The position numbers and the translations under genes were made by a program. Below, in pieces: positions 10,855-19,512 of a stretch of 64,000 nt of DNA. The notes beneath the pieces were generated by a model that saw only the letters and a program-made list of their open reading frames with translations, did not search any database and had not been told where the DNA came from. Source of the stretch: CAVTJL01 sp963752325 (GTDB lineage: Bacteria; Pseudomonadota; Alphaproteobacteria; Geminicoccales; Geminicoccaceae); contig CAVVXU010000010.1 in the NCBI GenBank assembly GCA_963752325.1, positions 806,001 to 870,000 on the forward strand, written 5' to 3'. Every line of letters begins with the position of its first letter. Within the stretch, counting starts at the first letter, position 1.

Positions 10855-11461
10855 GTCGAAAGCTCCTTCAGGCTGTCACGGACCAGCGCCTCGACCGTCG
10901 CCGGCCCGCCCGGCCGGGCCTGGACGCGCCCCAGCGCCAGGACCGCCTCGCTCCGGCCGAAGCCGAGCTTCAGGAGCGCCAGCAGCGCGTCGGCCGCCGG
11001 GCCGCCGGCGTCCGTCTCGGCCACGGGCCGGAGAGCGACGCCCGGGCCAGCCGGGATGTCGCCCATCCGCTCCTTGAGCTCGGCCACGATGCGGCCGGCC
11101 AGTCGGTGCCCGATGCCCGGCGCGCGGCTCAGCGCCGCCTTGTCCTGGGCCATGCACCGCCGTCGCCAGCGCGTCGGGGCCGAGCGCGCCCAGAAGCGAG
11201 AGGGCGACGCGGCTGCCCACCCCCTGCACCGTCAGCAGCAGGCGGAACCAGGCGCGCTCGCCGTCGTCGGCAAAGCCGAAGAGGACGATGCTGTCGTCGC
11301 GGACCTGGGTCTCGACCAGAAGCTCAACGACCTCGCTGCCGCCGGGCAGGCGGCTCAGGGTGCGCGCCGAGGCGCTGCACGAGATAGCCCACCCCGTTGA
11401 CGTCGATCACGGCCTGGCCGTCGCCCTGCCTCGCCACCCGGCCGCGCAGCAGGGCGATCAC
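10851..11461 (-). CDS. ruvA: Holliday junction DNA-binding protein RuvA (two frameshifts as sequenced)
   Basis: Tetrameric junction-binding partner of RuvB. The GTG at 11461 overlaps the ruvC stop and opens VIALLRGRVARQGDGQAVI up to NGVGYLV. A +1 near 11380 leads to TLSRLPGGSEVVELLVETQV and the HhH region LLTVQGVGSRVALSLL. A second +1 near 11155 leads to AQDKAALSRAPGIGHRLAGR and the C-terminal domain III (ADALLALLKLGFGRSEAVLA). The stop overlaps the ruvB ATG by four bases. Domains I-III are all recognisable. Confidence 0.88.
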
Positions 11462-11966
11462 CGGGCGCCGCCCATGGCCACCGCGATGCGGGCCATCGTG
11501 CTCGCGCACATGCGCATGGCAGATCGCGACGGCCAGCGCGTCGGTGGCGTCGCGCGAGCCCTCCGTCGCGCCCGGCAGCAGGGTGCGGACCATCATCGCG
11601 ACCTGGTCCTTGGTCGCCGCGCCGGTGCCGGTGAGCGAGCGCTTGACCCGCTTGGATGCATACTCGCTGACGGCGAGGCCCGCCCGGGCCGCCGCCAGGA
11701 CGACCACGCCGCGCGCATGGCCGAGCTTCAGCGAGGAGCTGCGCATTCACGTTGACGACCGTCTCCTCGACCGCGGCCTCGAGCGGCGCGAAGCGCTCGA
11801 TGACCGTTCCGAGCCCATCATAGAGCGTCACCAGCCGGGTCGCGAGGTCGTCGGCGCTGGCGCTGTCGACGGCGCCGCAGGCGACGAAGCGCAGCCTGGT
11901 CCCCAGGACCTCGATCACGCCCCAGCCGGTGTGGCGGAGGCCGGGATCGAGGCCGAGGAGGCGCAT
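11458..11966 (-). CDS. ruvC: Holliday junction endonuclease RuvC (two frameshifts as sequenced)
   Basis: Resolvase of the RuvABC pathway. It starts MRLLGLDPGLRHTGWG, where D7 is catalytic, and the EET near residue 67 supplies the second acidic residue. After VNVNAQ a +1 near 11745 leads to SSLKLGHARGVVVLAAARAG and the acidic motif DATDALAVAICHAH. A second +1 near 11510 leads to the true tail STMARIAVAMGGAR and a TGA overlapping the ruvA GTG. The ATG overlaps the yebC stop as TGATG. Confidence 0.88.
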
Positions 11967-12712
11967 CAGCCGCCCAGACGCTCGAGCGCCGCCTCCGACA
12001 CCTCGAAATTGGCGACGACGCGCTGAACGTCGTCGCTGTCGTCGAGCGTCTCGAGCAGCTTGAAGAGCGTCTCGGCGCGGTCGTCCTCGACCGGCACCGT
12101 GGTCTGCGGCCGCCAGCCGAGCAGCGCCTGATCGGGCGGGCCGAACCGCGCCTCGAGGCTGTCGCGCACGGTGGCGAGGTCGTCCGGGCCGCAGGTGATC
12201 TCGTGGCTATCGTCGTCGCTGGTGCAGTCCTCGGCTCCGGCCTCGATCGCGGCCTCGATCATCTCGTCGGCCGTGGCGACGGATGCCGGGTAGCGGATCT
12301 GACCGACGCGATCGAACTGGAAGCTGACGCTGTTCGTCTCGCCGAGGCTGCCGCCGAACCGCGTGAAGGCGGCGCGGACGTCGCTGGCGGTGCGATTGCG
12401 GTTGTCGGTCAGCGCCTCGACGATCATCGCGACGCCACCCGGGCCGTAGCCCTCGTAGCGGACCTCTTGATAGTCCTCGCCGTCGGCGCCCTGGCCGCGC
12501 TTGATCGCCCGCTCGATATTGTCCTTGGGCACGTTCTCGGCCCGCGCCGCCTGGATGGCGGAGCGCAGGCGCGGATTGTGCGTAGGATCGGGCATCCCGC
12601 TTCGCGACGCGACCTGAACCTCGCGGACGAGGCGAGTGAACTTGCTCGCACGAGCCGCGTCCTGGCGGCTCTTGCGGTGCATGATGTTCTTGAACTGTGA
12701 GTGACCGGCCAT
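11966..12712 (-). CDS. yebC: YebC/PmpR-family DNA-binding protein
   Basis: The YebC/TACO1 family includes transcription factors and factors that relieve ribosome stalling. From ATG 12712 the protein has 248 residues starting MAGHSQFKNIMHRKSRQDAA, the family signature, with KDNIERAIKRGQG and the GYGPGG stretch in domain I. An in-frame open region upstream to 12805 looks non-coding. It is the first gene of the run yebC-ruvCAB-ybgC-tol-pal and overlaps ruvC by one base. The frame is intact, unlike the next five genes. Confidence 0.95.
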   Translation of the reverse strand: MAGHSQFKNIMHRKSRQDAARASKFTRLVREVQVASRSGMPDPTHNPRLRSAIQAARAENVPKDNIERAIKRGQGADGEDYQEVRYEGYGPGGVAMIVEALTDNRNRTASDVRAAFTRFGGSLGETNSVSFQFDRVGQIRYPASVATADEMIEAAIEAGAEDCTSDDDSHEITCGPDDLATVRDSLEARFGPPDQALLGWRPQTTVPVEDDRAETLFKLLETLDDSDDVQRVVANFEVSEAALERLGG

Positions 12713-13186
12713 GATTGTCGTTCGAGGAGGGAGAGGGTAGGAGCCGGCGATATAGCAGACCGGGGCCCGCTGCGGCCAGAAGCAGATCCCGCGCAGCCCA
12801 AGCATCCCGGTTCGGCCGCGCCGAGCCGCGCAGGCCCACGCCTGAGCCGACTTCGGGCGTGTAAAAACCTCTTAACACATACCCTTAAGTGGTTTAAGTT
12901 AGAATTCGCCTCAGCATTTGATGGTGGATTCTTCCTCCGATCGATTGCGCGCGGCGCCGGTCTGCCGGCGCGTCGCGCCGTAGCAGGCGGCTCTCAGCAC
13001 GAATTTAAGTAAAATGCATTGTGTCGTCTAAGCTGCTGCGACGACGCGCTGAAATCACGCTTGCTTTGCGGCATGCCGAACGACGCCCTGAAATTCCCTA
13101 AAGTTGAAGCTAAAATAGGCTCACAAGCCGGCAAAGCTCCCAGCCGAAAATCTCGGTCCAATCATCACTAGATGAACATTTTCGTC

Positions 13187-13291
13187 TTGATCAGACTGCC
13201 GGTCTGCTGTATTCGTCGTGGTGTCAAGTCAGACGGTGCCTCCCTCCCTTACTCGGCCCCCGACCAGCGATGGCTCGGGGGCTCCTTTTTT
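13187..13291 (+). ncRNA. Candidate small RNA or attenuated leader
   Basis: A weak promoter-like pair, TTGATC at 13187-13192 and TATTCG at 13210-13215 with a 17-base spacer, lies just upstream of a strong terminator ending at 13291. A transcript starting near 13220 would be about 70-75 bases long. The terminator is 49 bases before the start of the small gene at 13340, so it could instead be a transcription-attenuating leader. The terminator is well supported; the promoter and RNA boundaries are inference. Confidence 0.3.
13256..13291 (+). terminator. Rho-independent terminator
   Basis: GCCCCCGA at 13256-13263 pairs with TCGGGGGC at 13275-13282 across an 11-base loop, followed by TCC and six T residues (13286-13291). 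This is one of the clearest intrinsic terminators in the window, yet no plus-strand protein gene lies upstream of it. Confidence 0.8.
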
Positions 13292-13339
13292 GGAGGGGCC
13301 GCGAGTCCCGCGGCCTCCGGCATCAGTGAGGACACAGCG

Positions 13340-13585
13340 ATGACCCGTGCCGCGTTCCTGCGATCGGCCGACACCGCCAAGCTGCCGCAGCCCGCCAACA
13401 CCAGCGACGTCGACAGCCTCCTCGCGCGGCTGCGCGAGGAGATCCAGGAGACGGAGCCGGTGGTCACGGCCGCGGTGCTGACCTGCTGCGCCTTCAGGAT
13501 GCGCGACGAGGCCGGCCTCGTGGAGGCCCTGCGCGCGCTCTCGCAGGCTGTGGACGCCCTGGAGCGGGCACGGGCCGTGGGCTGA
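13340..13585 (+). CDS. Small protein of unknown function (81 aa)
   Basis: Starts MTRAAFLRSADTAKLPQPAN and ends ALERARAVG. GAGGA lies about nine bases before the ATG. The predicted protein is helical and acidic in the middle (LLARLREEIQETEP), with an adjacent cysteine pair in AVLTCCAF. I do not recognise the family. GC-biased third positions and the well-placed ribosome site support a real gene. It follows the terminator at 13291, so it either has a promoter in the hairpin region or is expressed by read-through, and it precedes hslV by 112 bases. Confidence 0.55.
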   Translation: MTRAAFLRSADTAKLPQPANTSDVDSLLARLREEIQETEPVVTAAVLTCCAFRMRDEAGLVEALRALSQAVDALERARAVG

Positions 13586-13697
13586 GGCGCGGCCGCCGCC
13601 GGGAGCCGGAGCGGCTTGACCGGCCAGACGCCAGCGCCCACATCCTCCGCGTCGTCGCGGCCGCTCGCCGCGGCCTTCCCGCCGACGCGGAGGCGCC

Positions 13698-14255
13698 TTG
13701 GAAAGCCCGAACATCCCGACCTGGCACGGGACGACCATCCTCTCGGTCCGCAAGGGCCGCCAGGTGGTCCTCGCGGGCGACGGTCAGGTCAGCCTCAACC
13801 AGACCATCATCAAGGGTAACGCCCGCAAGATCCGCCGGATCGGCGGGGGCAAGATCCTGGCCGGCTTCGCCGGCAGCACGGCCGACGCGCTGACGCTCCT
13901 CGAGCGGCTCGAGAGCAAGCTCGAGCGCCATCCGGGCCAGCTGACGCGTGCCTGCGTCGAGCTCGCCAAGGACTGGCGCACCGACCGCTATCTGCGCCGG
14001 CTCGAGGCCATGATGGCCGTGGCGGACGCCGAGGTCTCGCTCGTGCTGACGGGTGTGGGCGACGTCCTCGAGCCCGAACGTGGGCTCATCGGCATCGGCT
14101 CGGGTGGCAACTACGCGCTTGCCGCCGCGCGGGCGCTGCTCGACGTCGAGGGCCTCACGGCCGAGGCGATCGCGCGCAGGGCCATGGCGATCGCCGCCGA
14201 GATCTGCGTCTACACCAACACCGAGGTAACGCTCGAGACGATCGAGGCATCATGA
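13698..14255 (+). CDS. hslV: HslUV protease subunit HslV
   Basis: Threonine peptidase of the HslUV (ClpYQ) complex. The 185-residue protein opens with a short extension before WHGTTILSVRK; the catalytic threonine is Thr12, so the propeptide must be removed, as in other alphaproteobacterial HslV. AGDGQVSLNQTIIKGNARKI is the family core. The start is TTG at 13698, preceded by GGAGG at 13690-13693; no ATG or GTG fits. The stop overlaps the hslU ATG (ATGA). Confidence 0.95.
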   Translation: MESPNIPTWHGTTILSVRKGRQVVLAGDGQVSLNQTIIKGNARKIRRIGGGKILAGFAGSTADALTLLERLESKLERHPGQLTRACVELAKDWRTDRYLRRLEAMMAVADAEVSLVLTGVGDVLEPERGLIGIGSGGNYALAAARALLDVEGLTAEAIARRAMAIAAEICVYTNTEVTLETIEAS

Positions 14256-15562
14256 CAGCTCTTACGCCGCGCGAGATCGTCTCCGAGCTCGACCGGTTCA
14301 TCGTCGGCCAGGGAGCCGCCAAGCGCGCCGTCGCGATCGCGCTCAGGAACCGCTGGCGCCGTCAGCAGCTGGACGAGCAGCTCCGCGAGGAGGTGCTGCC
14401 CAAGAACATCTTGATGATCGGGCCCACCGGCTGCGGCAAGACAGAGATCGCAAGGCGCCTCGCACGCCTGGCCCAGGCACCCTTCATCAAGGTCGAGGCC
14501 ACCAAGTTCACCGAGGTCGGCTATGTCGGCCGCGACGTCGAGAGCATCGTGCGCGATCTCGTCGAGGTCGCGATGAAGATGACGCGCGAGCGCCTGCGCC
14601 GCGAGGTCCAGGCCAAGGCCGAGCGCAATGCCGAGGACCGCGTCCTCGACGCGCTCGTCGGCACCACGGCGAGCAGCGACACGCGCGAGAAGTTCCGCCG
14701 CAACCTGCGCGACGGCTCGCTCGCCGATCGCGAGATCGAGGTCGAGGTCCAGGATACCGGCTCCGCCTCGCTGCCCACCTTCGACGTCCCGGGCATGCCG
14801 GGCGCCCAGATGGGCATGCTCAATCTGGGCGACGTGCTGGGCAAGGCATTCGGCGGCCGCACCAAGCGGCGCAAGATGAAGATCGCCAATTCCTACCCCA
14901 TCCTGATGGCCGAGGAGAGCGACAAGCTGCTCGACCAGGAGCAGGTGATGCGCGAGGCGATCCGGAGCGCCGAGCAGAACGGCATCGTCTTCCTCGACGA
15001 GATCGACAAGATCGCCGGCCGCGAGGGCAGGATGGGCGGCGACGTCAGCCGCGAGGGCGTGCAGCGCGACCTGCTGCCGCTCGTCGAGGGCACCAGCGTC
15101 ACGACCAAGCACGGCATCGTGCGCACCGATCACATCCTCTTCATCGCCTCGGGCGCCTTCCATCTGTCCAAGCCCGCCGACCTCCTGCCCGAGCTGCAGG
15201 GGCGCCTGCCGATCCGGGTCGAGCTCGACCCGCTCGGGCGCGGGGATCTCAGGCGCATCCTGGTCGAGCCGGAGGCGAGCCTGCTCAAGCAGTACGTGGC
15301 GCTGCTCAAGACGGAGGGGGTCGAGCTCGCCTTCTCCGAGGAGGCGATCGACGAGATCGCGACGCTGGCCTCCGACATCAACGAGCGGGTCGAGAACATC
15401 GGTGCCAGGCGCCTGCAGACGGTGATGGAGAAGCTGGTCGAGGAGGTGAGCTTCACCGCCTCCGACCGCAACGGCGAGACCGTGACGGTTGACAAGGCCT
15501 ACGTCAGCCAGCAGGTGGGCGACCTCGTCGCCGGCGCCGACCTCTCGAGGTTCATCCTCTAG
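14252..15562 (+). CDS. hslU: HslUV protease ATPase subunit HslU
   Basis: AAA+ unfoldase that feeds HslV. The 436-residue protein starts MTALTPREIVSELDRFIVGQ. Walker A GPTGCGKT lies at 57-64, followed by FTEVGYVGRDVESIVRDL (pore region), an intermediate I domain of about 110 residues, Walker B IVFLDEIDKIA, and a C-terminus ending DLSRFIL whose last residues insert into HslV. It is coupled to hslV by a 4-base overlap and is intact. Transcription probably ends at the hairpin at 15617-15654, shared with convergent icd. Confidence 0.97.
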   Translation: MTALTPREIVSELDRFIVGQGAAKRAVAIALRNRWRRQQLDEQLREEVLPKNILMIGPTGCGKTEIARRLARLAQAPFIKVEATKFTEVGYVGRDVESIVRDLVEVAMKMTRERLRREVQAKAERNAEDRVLDALVGTTASSDTREKFRRNLRDGSLADREIEVEVQDTGSASLPTFDVPGMPGAQMGMLNLGDVLGKAFGGRTKRRKMKIANSYPILMAEESDKLLDQEQVMREAIRSAEQNGIVFLDEIDKIAGREGRMGGDVSREGVQRDLLPLVEGTSVTTKHGIVRTDHILFIASGAFHLSKPADLLPELQGRLPIRVELDPLGRGDLRRILVEPEASLLKQYVALLKTEGVELAFSEEAIDEIATLASDINERVENIGARRLQTVMEKLVEEVSFTASDRNGETVTVDKAYVSQQVGDLVAGADLSRFIL

Positions 15563-15616
15563 GAAGCCCGCCGCGTCCACATCGTCACGGCGGTCAGGCC
15601 ACGAGAATGCAGGTTG

Positions 15617-15654
15617 GTCTTGTCGGGTGAATCGACGATTCACCCCACAAAGAC
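15617..15654. terminator. Bidirectional terminator between hslU and icd
   Basis: GGGTGAATC (15625-15633) and GATTCACCC (15637-15645) form a perfect 9-bp stem with a 3-base loop. Outside one C-C mismatch the stem continues as GTCTTGT with ACAAAGAC (one bulged A). It lies between the convergent stops of hslU (15562) and icd (15679). There is no long T-run, so it may act as a processing barrier as well as a terminator. Confidence 0.65.
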
Positions 15655-15678
15655 AATCTCTCCTCTCGCCGGCTGCGC

Positions 15679-16893
15679 CTACGCCATCTTGGCGCGGATG
15701 CCCTCCTCGACCTTCCCCAGGAACTTGAAGGTGTTGAGCCAGGGCTGGTCGGGGCCGATCAGGATCGCCAGATCCTTCGTCATGAAGCCGCTCTCGACCG
15801 CCTCGACGCAGGCGGCCTCGAGCTTGTGGGCGAAGGCCTCGAGCTCGGGCGAGCCGTCGATCCTGGCCCGGTAGGTGAGGCCCCGGGTCCAGGCGAAGAT
15901 CGAGGCGATCGGGTTGGTCGAGGTCTCCTTGCCCTTCTGGTGCTCGCGATAGTGGCGCGTCACCGTGCCGTGCGCCGCCTCGGCCTCGACCGTCTTGCCG
16001 TCCGGCGTCATCAGCACCGAGGTCATCAGGCCCAGCGAGCCGAAGCCCTGGGCCACCGTGTCGGACTGCACGTCGCCGTCATAGTTCTTGCAGGCCCAGA
16101 TGAAGGCGCCGGACCATTTCAAGGCCGAGGCCACCATGTCGTCGATGAGGCGGTGCTCGTAGGTGATGCCCTTGGCGGCGAACTGGTCCTTGAACTCGGC
16201 CTCGAAGACCTCCTCGAAGAGGTCCTTGAAGCGGCCGTCATAGGCCTTGAGGATGGTGTTCTTGGTCGAGAGGTAGAGCGGCCAGCCGCGCATCAAGGCG
16301 TAGTTCATCGACGCCTTGGCGAACTCGCGGATCGATTCGTCGAGATTGTACATGGCCATCGCGACGCCGCTGCCCGGCGACTTGAAGACCTCGTACTCGA
16401 CGGGCTCGCCGCCGCCCTCGGGCTCGAACTTGATGGTCAGCCGGCCCTTGCCCGGGAACAGAAAGTCGGTGGCGCGGTACTGGTCGCCGAAGGCGTGACG
16501 GCCGATCACGATGGGCTGCGTCCAGCCGGGCACGAGGCGCGGCACGTTCCTGCAGACGATGGGCTCGCGGAAGATCGTGCCGCCCAGGATGTTGCGGATC
16601 GTGCCGTTCGGCGACCGCCACATCTTCTTCAGGCCGAACTCCTTCACCCGGGCCTCGTCGGGGGTGATCGTGGCGCACTTGACGCCGACATTGTGCTCCT
16701 TGATCGCGTTCGCCGCGTCGACCGTCACCTGGTCGTCGGTGGCGTCGCGATGCTCGATGCCGAGATCGAAATAGAGAAGATCGACGTCGAGAAAGGGCAG
16801 GATGAGCTGGTCCTTGATCATCTTCCAGATGATCCGGGTCATCTCGTCGCCGTCGAGCTCGACGATCGGCTTTGCCACCTTGATCTTCTGCAT
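15679..16893 (-). CDS. icd: NADP-dependent isocitrate dehydrogenase
   Basis: TCA-cycle enzyme converting isocitrate to 2-oxoglutarate with NADPH formation. The 404-residue protein is of the dimeric eukaryote-like subfamily: MQKIKVAKPIVELDGDEMTR, the isocitrate-binding SPNGTIRNILGG, and the metal/substrate region NYDGDVQSDTVAQGFGSLGL. The alphaproteobacterial enzyme is normally of this type rather than the E. coli type. It is monocistronic, with about 125 bases to dnaQ for its promoter. The frame is intact. Confidence 0.96.
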   Translation of the reverse strand: MQKIKVAKPIVELDGDEMTRIIWKMIKDQLILPFLDVDLLYFDLGIEHRDATDDQVTVDAANAIKEHNVGVKCATITPDEARVKEFGLKKMWRSPNGTIRNILGGTIFREPIVCRNVPRLVPGWTQPIVIGRHAFGDQYRATDFLFPGKGRLTIKFEPEGGGEPVEYEVFKSPGSGVAMAMYNLDESIREFAKASMNYALMRGWPLYLSTKNTILKAYDGRFKDLFEEVFEAEFKDQFAAKGITYEHRLIDDMVASALKWSGAFIWACKNYDGDVQSDTVAQGFGSLGLMTSVLMTPDGKTVEAEAAHGTVTRHYREHQKGKETSTNPIASIFAWTRGLTYRARIDGSPELEAFAHKLEAACVEAVESGFMTKDLAILIGPDQPWLNTFKFLGKVEEGIRAKMA

Positions 16894-17017
16894 CAGGAGA
16901 CTCCCATTGCGGTATCGCGCCCGCGGATCAGCACGCGCCGCCGATCGCGAACCGACGGTGGCGCGCGCCTTCTAGCCGAGACCACGAAAGAGTGCCAAGC
17001 GGCCGGGCGTCGCAACC

Positions 17018-17692
17018 CTAGGCCTGCCATAGAGGATCGGTGAGCTCGGCCAGGAAGGCGGCGTGGGCCTCGAGCTCCGCCGACGAGGCGGCATGCGGAC
17101 GCGGCGGGCGGGCCGTGCGCGCCACCATGCCCTGGCCGGCCTCGCGGCGACCGGGCAGAGCCAGGCCCAGATGCGTCTGCCGGCCGCCCAGGAGGTGGAG
17201 ATAGACCTCGGCCAGAAGCTCGCTGTCGAGAAGGGCGCCGTGCTTGGTCCGGGCCGATGCGTCGATCCCGAAGCGCTTGCAGAGCGCGTCCAGGCTGGCG
17301 GGCGAGCCCGGAAAGCGGCGCTGGGCCAGATAGAGCGTGTCGATCGCCCGCTCGGCGGGCCACAGATCGCGATCGAGGCGCTTCAGCTCGGCATTGATGA
17401 ACTTGAGGTCGAAGCCGGCATTGTGGATGACGACCTTGCTGTCGCCGACGAACTCGAGAAAGGCGTCGACGACCTCGGCGAAGACGGGATAGCCGGCGAG
17501 GAAGTCGGCCTTGAGCCCATGCACGCGGAACGCCTCCTCGGGCATGTCGCGCTCGGGGTTGATGTAGCTGTGAAAGGTCTGGCCGCTGGGCAGGTGGTTG
17601 AGCAGCTCGACGGCACCCAGCTCGACGAGCCGATGACCCGAATCCGGGTCGAGCCCTGTCGTCTCGGTGTCCATCACGATCTCGCGGATCAT
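17018..17692 (-). CDS. dnaQ: DNA polymerase III epsilon subunit (proofreading exonuclease)
   Basis: DEDDh 3'-5' exonuclease that proofreads for the replicase. The 224-residue protein has ExoI DTETTGLD (D8, E10), ExoII VIHNAGFDLKFINAEL, and ExoIII HGALLDSELLAEVY with the catalytic His and Asp. The roughly 50-residue C-terminal tail is Ala/Pro/Arg-rich and would contact the alpha subunit. It follows coaE by 12 bases in the maf-coaE-dnaQ run, an order common in alphaproteobacteria. Confidence 0.94.
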   Translation of the reverse strand: MIREIVMDTETTGLDPDSGHRLVELGAVELLNHLPSGQTFHSYINPERDMPEEAFRVHGLKADFLAGYPVFAEVVDAFLEFVGDSKVVIHNAGFDLKFINAELKRLDRDLWPAERAIDTLYLAQRRFPGSPASLDALCKRFGIDASARTKHGALLDSELLAEVYLHLLGGRQTHLGLALPGRREAGQGMVARTARPPRPHAASSAELEAHAAFLAELTDPLWQA

Positions 17693-17704
17693 CCAGCTCC
17701 CCGC

Positions 17705-18338
17705 TCAGCCATGGCGCAGCCAGAGGCCGGGCCAGGCCCGCCCCGGCTCGCCGGAGAGACGCTGGATCAGCCCGGCCACCGCCGCCGCCGAGGCCCCCCG
17801 GTCGTAGCCCGAGGGGATGACGAAGTCGGCGCGGCGGCGCTTTCGGGCGTCCGGCATCTGCTTGGCCAGGATGGCGGAGAGGCGGGCCGGTGTCATCCCC
17901 GGCCGACGCAGGGCACGGTCGCGCTGAAGCGCCGCCGGCGCGCTCACCACGGCCACCCGGTCGACGCGCCGCTCGCCCCCGGTCTCGAGCAGAAGCGGGA
18001 TGTCGAGGACGACGAGCGGCCGCCGGTCGCGGCACTGGCGTTCCAGGAAGCGCCGCTCGGCCGCGCGCACCAGCGGATGCACGATCGCCTCGAGCCGGCG
18101 CAGCGCCGGCTCCTCGCCCATGACCTCGGCACCGAGCCTGCGGCGGTCGATGCCGCCCGCCTCGTCGCCGACGCCCGGAAACGCCTCGAGCACCGGCGCC
18201 ACCGCGAGCACCGCCCGGACGAAAGAGGGCGTGGACGGCCGCGTCGGCATCGAACACCGGCACGCCATAGGCGCGGAACAGGCGCACCACATGGCTCTTG
18301 CCCATCGCGATCGAGCCGGTGAGCCCCAGGAGCAGCAT
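17705..18338 (-). CDS. coaE: Dephospho-CoA kinase (one frameshift as sequenced)
   Basis: Last step of CoA biosynthesis: phosphorylation of the 3'-OH of dephospho-CoA. ATG 18338 opens MLLLGLTGSIAMGKSHVVRL with the P-loop at 5-15, then GVPVFDADAAVHALF. A +1 in the T-run near 18226 shifts into VRAVLAVAPVLEAFPGVGDE, after which the frame holds to the end: EAIVHPLVRAAERRFLE, VLDIPLLLETGGER and the CoA-binding lid. CoaE is essential, so a real lesion is unlikely. It begins five bases after the maf stop. Confidence 0.88.
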
Positions 18339-18343
18339 GGGCG

Positions 18344-18956
18344 TCAGCGGAGCAGCGCGCCCTGCTCGCGCAGGAAGGCGAGCAGGGGCAGGAGCGGAAG
18401 GCCCTGAGACGGTGAAGTGATCGCCCTGGACGCGGCTCACGAGCTGGCCGCCCAGGCCTTCGAGCTGGTAGGCGCCGACGCTGGCGTGCGCCGCCTCGCC
18501 CATGGCGTCGAGATAGGCGTCGAGGAACGTCTCGCTGAAAGGACGTATCCAGACCTTGGCGCTGTCGACGGCGTGCCAGACGCGCACGCCGTCGCGGACG
18601 GCCACTGCCGCCGAGACGAGGCTGTGCGCGCTGCCGCGCAGCTGGAGAAGCTGGGCTCTGGCAGCTGCACGGTCGGACGGCTTCTCGAGCCAGTCGCCAT
18701 CGAGATCGAGGAGCTGGTCGCCGCCGATGACGATCGCATCGGGAGGCTGTCCGGCAGCCCCACGCAGCGCCTTCATCTCGGCCAGCGCCGTGGCCGCATC
18801 CTCGACCGGGACATCCTCGGCGCGCAACGCCTCGCGGATCGCGGCCTCGTCGACCACGGGCCGAACGACGGAGAAAGAGACCCCTGCGGCCTTGAGCAGA
18901 GCCGCGCGCGTGACACTGCCCGACGCGAGCACCACCGGCGGCGCGCCGGCCGGCAA
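18344..18956 (-). CDS. maf: Maf-family nucleotide pyrophosphatase (one frameshift as sequenced)
   Basis: Maf proteins hydrolyse modified or canonical nucleoside triphosphates (house-cleaning). The protein starts MPAGAPPVVLASGSVTRAAL, close to the LASxSPRR loop but with Val-Thr in place of Pro-Arg. It has GGDQLLDLDGDWLEKPSDRA, the FSETFLDAYLDAMGEAAHAS core and SRVQGDHFTVSG. One extra base near 18405 hides the tail LPLLPLLAFLREQGALLR and the TGA at 18344. First gene of the maf-coaE-dnaQ run. Confidence 0.85.
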
Positions 18957-19172
18957 GACGATGGCCCTCCGGCGGTCCGAGGCCGGCGTTCGTCAGAGGC
19001 CGGCCATGCCGACCACGCCGCTCGATGCAGATGCCCGCTCCTCGCCATGCCGGCACGACCGACAACCGGACCGCGCCCGACGGGGCTCAGGAGCTTAGCT
19101 ACCGATGCGCCTGCATCAAGCCGCCGGGACGAGCGAGCGGGCCCGCTGCCGGGGCCCGCCCATCGATCGAGG

Positions 19173-19373
19173 TCAGGAGAGCCTGCGCTCCCACTCGCGG
19201 ATCTGCTTGTCCGCCTCGTCCTTGCCGATGCCGTAGCGCTCCTGGAGCCGGCCGCGCAGCTCGTCGACGTTGCCGTCGATCCGGGTCACGTCGTCGTCGG
19301 TGAGCTTGCCCCACTCCTGCTTCACGCGACCCTGGACCTGCTTCCAGTTGCCCTTGATGATGTCCCAGTTCAT
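19173..19373 (-). CDS. CsbD-family stress protein
   Basis: A 66-residue hydrophilic helical protein starting MNWDIIKGNWKQVQGRVKQE and ending KQIREWERRLS, a full match to the CsbD-like family (YjbJ in E. coli). These proteins accumulate under general stress, but their mechanism is not known. AGGGAGAAGAACC precedes the ATG. It is monocistronic, between maf and the divergent oxidoreductase. It is short but unambiguous in length and sequence. Confidence 0.9.
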   Translation of the reverse strand: MNWDIIKGNWKQVQGRVKQEWGKLTDDDVTRIDGNVDELRGRLQERYGIGKDEADKQIREWERRLS

Positions 19374-19512
19374 GGTTCTTCTCCCTGGATTTGCCGATCG
19401 CCGCCGTCGCCTGGGGCGACGGCGGCATCGATGGAACAGGGCCGCGAAGGCGCATTGTTCCCGGGAAGCTCCGGGCATGACCCGAGCGCGGGTAACGAAA
19501 GGGAGGCAGAAA

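Larger units (their letters stand above)
12713..13339. other. 627-base gap with no convincing gene; regulatory region
   Basis: This stretch between divergent yebC and the small gene at 13340 is clearly more AT-rich than its surroundings around 12850-13190 (runs such as TTAAGTGGTTTAAGTTAG and AATTTAAGTAAAATG). It must hold the yebC promoter on the minus strand. On the plus strand it holds a candidate small RNA and a terminator (separate entries), followed at 13292-13318 by a second hairpin with a GGCCGCG/CGCGGCC stem and 5-base loop. I found no tRNA, tmRNA, SRP RNA or well-supported protein gene here. Confidence 0.6.

Noticed and set aside
12713..13339. tmRNA, SRP RNA or tRNA in the long gap
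   Set aside because: No CCA end, tag reading frame, TPsiC arm or SRP domain IV motif could be found by eye; only the terminator is secure.
18417..19500. Open frame upstream of the Gfo/Idh/MocA gene, in line with its C-terminal frame
   Set aside because: It runs through maf and csbD in antisense; the true start is the ATG at 19513 with GGAGG.
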